A stretch of DNA of 64,000 nucleotides from Mycocentrospora acerina (taxonomy: Eukaryota > Ascomycota > Dothideomycetes > Pleosporales), in NCBI GenBank assembly GCA_022701365.1, contig JAKUHH010000025.1, forward strand, positions 744,001-808,000. Reading direction: 5' to 3'. The notes under the pieces are model-generated. The model did not search any database. It was not told where the DNA came from and saw only the letters and a program-made list of their open reading frames with translations. Positions within the stretch are counted from its first letter, which is position 1; each line of letters starts with the position of its first letter. The translations under genes and the position numbers were made by a program. This document shows, piece after piece, positions 56,053-64,000 of this stretch.

Positions 56053-58474
56053 GCGGGCGGTGTTACAGTCACGGAATTTGAAAACATTTGAGTGTTTTTG
56101 TGGAATGATGGGGATACACTAATTGACGAGTTTGATGGTCGGGCCTGAGGTGAAAGGATTGTGAATGTTGACGTGGATGGCGGGAGTTTGTGCCATTTTG
56201 GTCATGCCGTTCGTTAAGATGAAGTACACTTTTGGGGGGGATTTTTATGCGTGGCTGTTTAGCAGTCCGTCGGTCGATTAGAATGCATGGTAGCGTATGG
56301 GCCTTTTTAATTGCACTACTTGCATTCAGCTTTCTCTCGACAATTTCTAGATGATGGTTTTCCGCTGGCTGGCTCTAATATCTTTGGACGGATGATTGGT
56401 GGGTCCCCCCCCCCCTTGAAAAGAACAGTGTGGATTTTTGCAAAGCGTATCATGTTCTCGTTGCTTTTGATGGGCTTTGTTGAGAGGACATGGGGAAGTC
56501 ACCGGGAAGGGGGAAAGGGGAACAGGGGGGCTTGAGAATCCTTGTCAAACACACAGGTCGGGCTAGTACACATATTAGTTAATCAACGCCTTGAGAGCAG
56601 TAAGATGGACAGTAAGCGACGAGAAAAGGCACTTCGTCTGGGCGTCAGAAATCCTTCACCTGCCTCTTACACCTGCCAGACTACCATGTGCAAAGACCAT
56701 GGTAGTCCATAGTCCATAGACCATAGTCCTGCACGGTGCCCCGACCCACAATGTGCCTATTGTGACTTGCTACGGACTAGTTTCATGGTGCCTCATCCCT
56801 GCCTAATGGAGCAGGCAGGCGACGCGAACCACGTCTTCTTTCTGGTCCCTCTTGATAGACCAAACTGCTATAAAACCCACACACCCCACCTGCAATACGG
56901 GATCATCCCACCTGCAGCCTTCCTTTGTGTGTATTCTCCACCTGTTCTCTTGTGAGAGGTCGCTTTGTTCTTCACCTCTGGTCTCTGTGATCATCGTGAT
57001 CTTACATGTAAACGTTTGGTGGACTGCATGGCCGTCTCTGGATCGGATGACAGCACCCGGACACGCGTCGGACGATCTGCAGGGCCGGACAAGACGGTGT
57101 CTCATGTGCTTTGGAGCGTCTTGGTGTACAAGTCCTAGCAACTGAAGACAGGACGCTTGTGCCAGGTTTCTGGCGGTGATGATGGCTGTGCAGCTGACGA
57201 CAGATGGACCATGTACAACTAAATGCAACGCGTCGGTTCTGCCGCCGTCGTCTGCCAATCTTGGAGCTAGCTACGAGGCAAGAGATCGATCAGCTGTATG
57301 ACGCGAGACCAAGTTTACTAGGTTCCGCTCTGGGGTTTGGATGGTTGGGACAGAAGACTCGGGCTCGCTCGCCTTGTCTTTGGAGAAAGTGAGGCTGACG
57401 ATGCTGGACCAATCTCGCTTGCTCTCTCGTTCCCGGCAGACCGTGATGGCTTGGAGCAAGATGCCTGCACACTCGATGCGTCTCGTTCTCTCCTACACCA
57501 GCATGCCGAGGTGCATGGCAGAAGAAAAGAGCACTACTGCGGCTCTGCGACGTCGCCAGCGTCCCTTGGGACGGCAGAGTTGCGGAGGACTGGCGGTGAG
57601 ATGCTGGGAAGGCCCTGCTCGGCAGCTTCACACCCAGCGGCTGTCATGATTGCAAACGCCCCCGACCGTGCTGTGGCGATCGCCTCCGGGTTCCGTATAT
57701 TGGCTGCATCCCAATAATAAATAGTGTCAGGGCACACATACGCTCCGAACATCGTCTGTGTCCCCCTTAACCAAGTAATGCAAGGGCCCTTTCTCTCATC
57801 TCAGCCTCCAAGACCACCCACGCCTTCCGGAAACGACTCAAACTATACTGGAGTTTCGCAACGACACGTGCTGTTTGCAGTCTCACGCATTTGCCGCAAT
57901 ATTACCATTGATGCGCATGGTAGTATTCCTCCTATTTCTCTGATTTCTGTCTTTTTTCATTGCCCTGTTTCCGCTTTGTTTTTCCTGCAAAGCGTTGTCG
58001 AACGGAAGCCGTCTCCTCAGGCTTCTGCAATCGTCGTTGTGCTCCTTTGGCACAACTGACCACTTTGTCCTCCCCTACTATGTCCATACAACACAAGCGT
58101 TGAATCTTGCGTACAAATCAGCCTACACATCGGCCACCAACGTGGGCACATGAGAAAAGGTAATTTCTAATAGTGCCTGATTCCCGCGTCCCATACCTGT
58201 CTGACTCGGCATCTATCTCGCGGGTTCATGCGCAAGCCCTGTGATTGCAGTCAAACACCCCATGAGCACGTTTCCAGCTTGTGCTCTGCAAACTGCACTG
58301 TCTTGTATGGTTTGGTGGCTGACTTGACCTAGTTCGCGCTTGTAGCAACCCCCCTCCATGCGCTTCTCTTGAGCGTTCGCTTTCCCCGATTTCATCGTCA
58401 CCCCTACTTCTTTACGCGACTCTGTTGCAAGATTGCGTCTTAGGAAGTATCTCTCAGTCGAGACTCATCAACTC
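56053..58474. other. intergenic region upstream of the TCP11 gene
   Basis: It spans 2.4 kb without a supported gene. Short ccatag/ccatgg repeats occur at 56694-56727 (accatggtagtccatagtcc and variants), and a C12 tract at 56406. The last kilobase (57700-58470) has CT-rich promoter-like segments. Overlapping frames at 57290-57717 look like chance. Confidence 0.45.
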
Positions 58475-60589
58475 ATGACAGCTGGCCGTCACTCGCTGCA
58501 GAATAGTCGCGACCGCTTTCGACAGCAGACAGATATGAATACTCAGACACCCAAGGCTGCTGGCAGTAACGTTCTTAGGTCTGCTGACCACACCTACTCT
58601 ACAATGTCAACGAGCACAGTGGACGTGGAGAGCAATAGGGCGCCAGCAATACCGACATGGCATGGGCCTACTATCACTTCAGGCGGACTACCACATGATG
58701 ACAAGCTGTGCGCAGGACACGGCGCAAGGCCGGTCACTGAAGATGACACTGCAGGGAAGGAGGCATGTTTCTCGCCAACACAAACTCATGATCGGGACAT
58801 TCCAGAACAACTTGTCTGTCTAATCGTTCGCATGATTCCTGGCCTAGAAGGAAGAGAGTTGGCAGAGGCATATCGAGATGGAACTGACCTGCCCCCCATT
58901 ACAAGCCAGTCATTGAGCGAACTCGGCATCCAAAACATCATCACGAACATCAAATTACGGCATGACGTCAATTTTGACCGTGATCTTAGCTTTAGACCCA
59001 ATCTGGATGGCGCTAAGGGGCACGAGAAGGTGAGAGCAGCACAAAAGTACTGGAAAGCGTTGGTCGCTGAGCTTGAGCTCTACAACCTACTTTTCCATGG
59101 CACAGCATCACGACGAGAACTAGAAGGAATCAACTGGACGGCAGTTACCCAACACGCGGAACGACGAATACCGATCATGTTCCAAACTATCCAGGATGTG
59201 CTAAAGAGTCTGGTACCAGATCGGGATCATTCCAGGGTGGATGAGCACTTGGATGTATCTATGCTGATGCAAGAAATTGAGCGAGGTGTATGCGATTTGG
59301 TACGACTGGCTGAGTGGATGGCATACCTACTTAAAGAGCACTGTGCTCCAATGCGAGATGGCTGGGTGGATAAAATGGTCACTTACACGAGACTGGGTGT
59401 GGCTACGAACAGCCCTGGGGACATTGTCAAAGGATTGCGTGAATTACTGGGGATTCTGGAAGCTATGAAACTGGTGAGCTTCTTACCTCCTCCATTAATG
59501 TGGAGAATCTGGCTAACCCATTTACAGGACGTAGCGAACCATCAAATCAGGAACTTGAAGGCACTTTTGATCGAGGATACAATCAATTTCGAGAAACACT
59601 ATCATTTGGATAGACTCGTCAACGGCCGCGCACGAGTGAACATCAACACAGCTCACGGATGGTATTTACTAGCTGCCAACCCCTTCGGGCAGCAACCTCT
59701 TACTACATGCCACGACCCACTTCGTCTGCAGTTGGAAGATTTTGTGCGCGCTGTAGTCACGACCCTGTTTAGCAGAGATGGTCGATTCGAGTTTCCAGAG
59801 ACGTTCTATTTGGATTATGACCGGCTACGTATTTTAAAGGCAGAGATTGAAGATGTTGTCTCTTTCGATATCTGCTTTGAAATGTTTGCCAACTTGATCA
59901 AGCAGTTTGGCTATGAAGGCACGGTTTTGCCTGCAACACGGCAGCAGCTACGTGTCTCACTCTCTGCCATTATGGGAGAAGGCAGCGGCTACGGTTCGTA
60001 CGCCTGGACGATGAATTCTGAAGCCCTTTCGCTGGAGGTTTTACGGCAAGCCTCTCTCTTCGCCGGTCGACTGCCTACACACAATCTTGACAGCATAATG
60101 CAAGCGGAACAGCATCTCCGCCACGTCTTCCACACCACATTCGGCACACACGCCACACGATTCGAAGCTGCTCTGCTCAAGCAAGTACTTGCTTGCACAG
60201 AGCGTCACATCAACTCGTCACCTACGGAACTTTTCAACACACTTGTTCCAGCTAGTTCCTCTGCGCCACTACCGCCATTACAATCTTCACACTCTGTCGC
60301 AAATCCCGATACGTTTGCATTTCTTCTCCCAGCAACCACCAACAACAAAATGACCGACCTTACGCACCGCATCACACACGTTATCCTCCTCCACTGGCGC
60401 ACATGGCGACGTATTGCTTATATCCGAGACGAAGAAACGAAGCAACCAACGACAGATGTTGTGGAAGGAGGACTCGAAACATTACCCCTAACCTCTCTTA
60501 CGAAACCCGCGGCGGGCGAGGCGGCTGTTACTGCTACTGTAGATTCCCACCCGCAATCTAGCATTATGCGCGAAGACGGCAAGCAATAA
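58475..60589 (+). CDS. SOK1: TCP11/SOK1 family protein
   Basis: Exons 58475-59473 and 59528-60589 join over a 54-bp intron (GTGAGC...CTAACCC...TTACAG) to give 686 aa. The intron is a multiple of three and free of stops, so the unspliced frame is also open. The spliced product reads EAMKLDVANHQIRNLK, as in the family, against an 18-residue insert otherwise. Tcp11-domain features: LPPITSQSLSELGIQNII..., INFEKHYHLDRL, the LRLQLEDFVRAVVTTLF segment and the LRILKAEIEDVVSFDICFEM block. Known role: yeast SOK1 suppresses loss of cAMP-dependent kinase; mammalian TCP11 acts in sperm cAMP signalling. The first in-frame ATG is 58475; an upstream exon cannot be excluded. The C-terminal 90 residues are low-complexity. 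Confidence 0.88.
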   Translation: MTAGRHSLQNSRDRFRQQTDMNTQTPKAAGSNVLRSADHTYSTMSTSTVDVESNRAPAIPTWHGPTITSGGLPHDDKLCAGHGARPVTEDDTAGKEACFSPTQTHDRDIPEQLVCLIVRMIPGLEGRELAEAYRDGTDLPPITSQSLSELGIQNIITNIKLRHDVNFDRDLSFRPNLDGAKGHEKVRAAQKYWKALVAELELYNLLFHGTASRRELEGINWTAVTQHAERRIPIMFQTIQDVLKSLVPDRDHSRVDEHLDVSMLMQEIERGVCDLVRLAEWMAYLLKEHCAPMRDGWVDKMVTYTRLGVATNSPGDIVKGLRELLGILEAMKLVSFLPPPLMWRIWLTHLQDVANHQIRNLKALLIEDTINFEKHYHLDRLVNGRARVNINTAHGWYLLAANPFGQQPLTTCHDPLRLQLEDFVRAVVTTLFSRDGRFEFPETFYLDYDRLRILKAEIEDVVSFDICFEMFANLIKQFGYEGTVLPATRQQLRVSLSAIMGEGSGYGSYAWTMNSEALSLEVLRQASLFAGRLPTHNLDSIMQAEQHLRHVFHTTFGTHATRFEAALLKQVLACTERHINSSPTELFNTLVPASSSAPLPPLQSSHSVANPDTFAFLLPATTNNKMTDLTHRITHVILLHWRTWRRIAYIRDEETKQPTTDVVEGGLETLPLTSLTKPAAGEAAVTATVDSHPQSSIMREDGKQ
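59474..59527 (+). other. 54-bp intron of TCP11 that is in frame and stop-free
   Basis: The donor GTGAGC, a CTAACCC branch site and a TTTACAG acceptor are all present. Retention would insert 18 residues with no frameshift, which makes it easy to miss. Confidence 0.8.
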
Positions 60590-61239
60590 CATTGGCAAGG
60601 CGTTCCCTGTTCATTCATTCACTCACTCACGCGACATGTATTCTTCTTCTCCTCATCCTCGTCCTCCTCCTTTTTGGACATGTTTGTTTGGCGTTTAAGC
60701 AAAAGAGGGTGCGATTAACTTGAAGGATTCTATTTCTTGGCTTGTTGTTCTACACAGCGGCGTCTGCGGTCTGCGTACTACGATACCATTTTTTTTATTA
60801 CTACTGTTATTTATTCATTTATTCGTTCATTGTAGTCTCTCTTCCTCTCTCTCTATGTGTGTGTATATGTGTGTGTAGTTGTTGGTGTATAGTAATCCTC
60901 CTCCTTGTTACTTTTTTTTCTATTTTCTTCTCCTTCTCTTGTCCCTCGCGACAGGCGGGATGGATGGATGGATGGATGGTATTACATAGCATGGCGTTGG
61001 TAGATAAGATCAGTTGCAACGAAAGGAGAGGAGAGGAGTAAGAGAGGAGAAGGGGGGGGGGGGGTTTGGCATGTTCATTCTGCTGAAGCCTAAAAAATTT
61101 ATTTCAAAGAAAAAAGTTTCAAGGAATGTGATTTTTTTTTTCTCTTCTTCTTCTTCTTCTTCCAATCCGCTTGTGTTGTGTGATGTTGTATTCGTGTCCT
61201 TTTCTTCTTTTTCCTTTTCTTCTTCTTCTTCTTCTATAT

Positions 61240-61244
<5 letters not shown>

Positions 61245-61281
<37 letters not shown>
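61245..61281. repeat. (AG)n dinucleotide microsatellite, 18 units
   Basis: An uninterrupted AG repeat in the 3' region between TCP11 and the RhoGAP gene. Confidence 0.95.
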
Positions 61282-61284
<3 letters not shown>

Positions 61285-61402
61285 GGAAGGGAAAGGGACG
61301 GCAGGTATTTTACTCCCCTATCCCTTTCACTACCCCTACCCCCTTTTTTTTAATAGTGTGTATACACAAAACAACAAAATCATCAACCACAACTTCATAT
61401 CA

Positions 61403-61435
<33 letters not shown>

Positions 61436-61448
61436 TCATCATCATCAT
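61403..61448. repeat. (TCG)n/(TCA)n trinucleotide microsatellite
   Basis: About ten tcg units followed directly by five tca units; the switch is a clean C>T-type change in the third base. Confidence 0.92.
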
Positions 61449-61742
61449 TGAGTGTGTTGATTGGTGAGTAGAAGGGAGGAAGGGGAGGAAAGAAAGAGAG
61501 AGGGGAGATGATAAGTAAATAATTATCCCTACAGTGATATATATAAATACCCTATGCCGACCGACTATGCACGCTGCTATTATTACTACTTCTACCCCTC
61601 CTCCCCCTCCTCCTCCAATACGCCTGTAAAAAAAATTATCAAAGAAAAAGGCAAAATATTTACATCAAATTTTCAATGGCTTTGTTATAAAGAAAAAAAA
61701 ATAAGATCCGACTCCAACTAATAATCATCGTCGTCACCACCC

Positions 61743-64000
61743 TCACTTATCACCATCCCCAGTCGTCAGCTTCACCAGAACGCTTGCTGTCCCTGCCCTC
61801 TCCTCATACAGCCGTCGCAAGTCCTCGACCGACTGGTTTTTCAAGTTCAGTTTCCGGGGAGCTAGGCGTTGCGGTCGGACAGGCTCTTCCCTTGTGCTCG
61901 TCTCAAAGCTCGGCATCCTTTTTAACAGACCTGGGCTCAAGTTGCGGGTAGGTTTTGGTGGAGGCACGGGGAGGCTGGTGGATTTGGATTGTAGGCGGTT
62001 TGTGACTGGGTGAACCGATGCGGCAGGTGGATAGACAGGCCGGGCGAGCGATGAGATGGTGGGCGCGCGATTTAGTGAAGAGGAAGCGGGGGATCCTGGA
62101 CGACGAAATCCTGTCGTTGATGGGGAAGTAAAGTCTGACGAGGAGGCGGATACGGCGCTGAGTGGAGAGCTTGTTTCATTTTGCGCATATGGTGTCGAGG
62201 AAGTAATCTTCTTTCTTACAGAATCACTAGTGTTGATGTGTAGGTCTGTCAGTCCGGGTGATGCTGTTCCGTCTTGTGGTTGCAAGGGGCGAGCTGTACC
62301 CGGCTCCAAGACCGTACTGGTTCCATCAGTCGTGACGGCAGGTTTCTCCGCATTGTCAATCTGTGCGGCGGTCAGGGCTTTTCTCTTTGGGAGAATGATT
62401 TGAGGAACAGCAGATGACTTCTCATCCTTTGCACTCAACGAAGCAGGCTTGGAAGCAACGAAAGGAACTGGGTTGCGCATACCAGACTTCTTCTCATCCG
62501 GTGCTTGTGTTGGTCGTGTGGGCAAGGGCGGTGCCACGTCTTCGCTTCTTCGAGGCGAGAAGCCGTCTACTGTTGCTCCGTATGTCGCTGGGGATGCTGC
62601 AGCGTCATCAGAAGCATCTGACAGGATGGACGAATATCTGGGTGGAACTTGTAGTGGGGGCGCGGGCTTCCTTTTGGTTGTCTGATCTTCTGATGTTTTG
62701 GTAGAAGGAGCTTTTGATCGAGGCGGTAGAGTAGGCGGCGCATTCGCAGATGAATGGTCGGCTGGTTCTGGGTATACGTCGGGTAGCTTCTCATTGTCTT
62801 GAAGGGTGATGCCGCTCATCTGCTCGTCCAACGTATCATTGTCCGGCCCCTTTTTTGGCTCCATTGGGTCGTCCCAGTCATTCTGATCAGCCGGTAATTT
62901 CAACTCATCCCAAAACACATCCGCTTGCTGTCCACACGCTTGTCGTAGACCCTGGGACCAGAGGTCAATGGCTTGTGTGAAGATTCTCCTAATGATGGAG
63001 GACATCTTGGCGTCTTCAATCTGGTCGGGCCCACATAGCAGCGCTGGAGCAAAGCACACGGCCAGATTCTCGGCTGTCATCTTGTTCTGTTCCTGACGTG
63101 CAGCCACTTCGCTCAAAAGCGGTAGAAGATGGCGCACAAGAACCTCGCGCGACATGCTAGGTAAGAATGACCATTCTGATGTTGGGGAAAACAAGTCCGT
63201 CAACCGTTCAAGGGTAGGAACATCTGCAGAGTCGCCGTAGAGTCTCTTCAGATCGCGGTATGAGTCTTGGGGGAATATGGGCTGTCGCAGGCTAGCATAC
63301 CACGCCTTGATCAAGGCTGCAGCCATAAAGACAGAGTAGGCGTCTGTAGGGTGCACCTCGGCGAGAATCTCGTCCTGGTGCTCTGCTTTCGGGTATGGGG
63401 GTACTGGTAGGGTGGTATCGTTGTCCTTCCAGATGATGTACTTCTGGCCCCTGTCGTACGCCTCTTTCAACACGTCTCGTAGCTTCGAGTGTGGTGGCAC
63501 GCGGAACAGGCCCTCGGACGTGACATTATTCTCCATGAGTATGAAGCTTGTCGTCTCTCGCAACACTCGGGGAAAGCGCGTCTTTCCCTTGGTGCTTGGG
63601 GGAAACGGCCTGCGTGCTGCAAAAGCTCGCCGCCCGCTCGCATCGGGTACGAAGATGTCGTCGGATGTGCGGCGGTCGGTGAGGTAGGTCGAGGGGGGTA
63701 TGAGGAGGTCTTCGATGGGTATGAATGTGGCAAGGTTGGTCAGGTTGTTGACTGGCAGAGTCAGTAGCCGTGCTGGCGGGAGGGTTCCTGCAGAGACGCA
63801 GACGTACCGTGGTAGATCTTGCGCCTGAACTTTGGGCTCACAATGGTGGAGAAGATCTCGGTCAAGATCCTCACCCAGGCCTTCTCGTGCACAATGTAGA
63901 GCCTCTGGAGCCTCTTGCGCATGGCCCTCGAGAGCACGTGATAGGCCTGCAGGAACCAGCCCCAGCCAGGCATGCGTTTCCTGGACGTGGCCGAGCCATC
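61743..64000 (-). CDS. CRAL-TRIO/Sec14-RhoGAP protein, Ecm25-like (cut by window edge)
   Basis: Exons >64000-63808 and 61743-63751 join over a 56-bp intron (63752-63807). The visible N-terminal part has the CRAL-TRIO tail MPGWGWFLQAYHVLSRAMRK and RLYIVHEKAWVRILTEIFST. The RhoGAP domain follows, with arginine finger in SEGLFRVPPHSKLRDVLKEA, the Lys/Asn helix NKMTAENLAVCFAPALL and ASLRQPIFP. The catalytic Arg is present, so GAP activity is plausible, unlike yeast Ecm25 which is described as non-canonical. The C-terminal 350 residues are Pro/Ser-rich with PPPLPTRP-like SH3 ligands. Known role of relatives: hydrolysis switch for Rho/Cdc42 and endocytic polarity. The N-terminus lies beyond the window. 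Confidence 0.85.
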   Translation of the reverse strand, partial: WLGHVQETHAWLGLVPAGLSRALEGHAQEAPEALHCAREGLGEDLDRDLLHHCEPKVQAQDLPRYVCVSAGTLPPARLLTLPVNNLTNLATFIPIEDLLIPPSTYLTDRRTSDDIFVPDASGRRAFAARRPFPPSTKGKTRFPRVLRETTSFILMENNVTSEGLFRVPPHSKLRDVLKEAYDRGQKYIIWKDNDTTLPVPPYPKAEHQDEILAEVHPTDAYSVFMAAALIKAWYASLRQPIFPQDSYRDLKRLYGDSADVPTLERLTDLFSPTSEWSFLPSMSREVLVRHLLPLLSEVAARQEQNKMTAENLAVCFAPALLCGPDQIEDAKMSSIIRRIFTQAIDLWSQGLRQACGQQADVFWDELKLPADQNDWDDPMEPKKGPDNDTLDEQMSGITLQDNEKLPDVYPEPADHSSANAPPTLPPRSKAPSTKTSEDQTTKRKPAPPLQVPPRYSSILSDASDDAAASPATYGATVDGFSPRRSEDVAPPLPTRPTQAPDEKKSGMRNPVPFVASKPASLSAKDEKSSAVPQIILPKRKALTAAQIDNAEKPAVTTDGTSTVLEPGTARPLQPQDGTASPGLTDLHINTSDSVRKKITSSTPYAQNETSSPLSAVSASSSDFTSPSTTGFRRPGSPASSSLNRAPTISSLARPVYPPAASVHPVTNRLQSKSTSLPVPPPKPTRNLSPGLLKRMPSFETSTREEPVRPQRLAPRKLNLKNQSVEDLRRLYEERAGTASVLVKLTTGDGDK

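Larger units (their letters stand above)
60590..61742. other. microsatellite-rich region between convergent genes
   Basis: It spans 1.15 kb: tcttc repeats (61139-61160 and 61202-61235), an (AG)18 run (61245-61281), a tcg/tca trinucleotide run (61403-61448), a G13 tract (61052-61064) and gatg repeats (60958-60980). No gene is supported. Confidence 0.75.

Overview
The window is nuclear DNA of a filamentous ascomycete (Pezizomycotina). Evidence seen directly: protein genes are split by short introns (mostly 47-78 bp) with GTRNGY donors, CTAAY-like branch sites and YAG acceptors; families include a HET-domain (heterokaryon incompatibility) gene, a CYS-3/MetR-class bZIP factor, an MHYT sensor and a CRAL-TRIO/RhoGAP protein. 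Dothideomycetes (Pleosporales) is my best guess at class level, but that is inference. Twenty-three protein-coding loci are supported: twenty complete genes, two cut by the window edges (a Ras GEF at the left, a RhoGAP at the right) and one HET-domain gene broken by an internal deletion and frameshift. No rRNA, convincing tRNA, CRISPR or intact transposon was seen.

Layout. 1-2.1 kb: N-terminal half of an SH3-containing Ras GEF (minus). 2.1-8.6 kb: gene-poor stretch. 8.6-14 kb: PSF2 (GINS, minus) head to head with ALG10 (plus), then a C2H2 zinc-finger gene. 14.9-22.5 kb: a CRIB-like small protein, CHL4/CENP-N (minus), a bZIP factor with an unusually long intron, a Tctex-1 dynein light chain (minus) head to head with VTC1. 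24.5-33.9 kb: YCK-type casein kinase 1, SWC4, an alpha-class p24 cargo receptor (minus), a short-chain dehydrogenase and a MARVEL protein. 35.4-46.5 kb: a small uncharacterised protein, HEM2 (minus), the broken HET gene, a 74-aa cysteine-rich protein, an ACOT9-type thioesterase (minus) head to head with an unidentified gene. 46.5-49.4 kb: gene-poor with coding relics. 49.4-60.6 kb: MHYT protein, CIA1, choline-phosphate cytidylyltransferase, TCP11/SOK1. 61.7-64 kb: CRAL-TRIO/RhoGAP protein (minus).

The genes are mainly housekeeping: DNA replication (PSF2), chromosome segregation (CHL4), chromatin (SWC4), glycosylation (ALG10), ER-Golgi traffic (p24), haem (HEM2), Fe-S assembly (CIA1), phospholipid synthesis (PCT1), polyphosphate (VTC1) and small-GTPase/cAMP signalling (Ras GEF, CRIB protein, RhoGAP, CK1, TCP11). 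They do not form a pathway cluster. There is no biosynthetic cluster and no obvious new multi-gene system. The best leads for something new are the unidentified 461-aa gene sharing a short promoter with the thioesterase, the 7-cysteine microprotein, the bZIP gene with a possible second start inside its long intron, the recently broken HET gene, a 64-nt poly-C tract between two convergent genes, and CACGTG palindromes placed in promoters where they fit known regulons.
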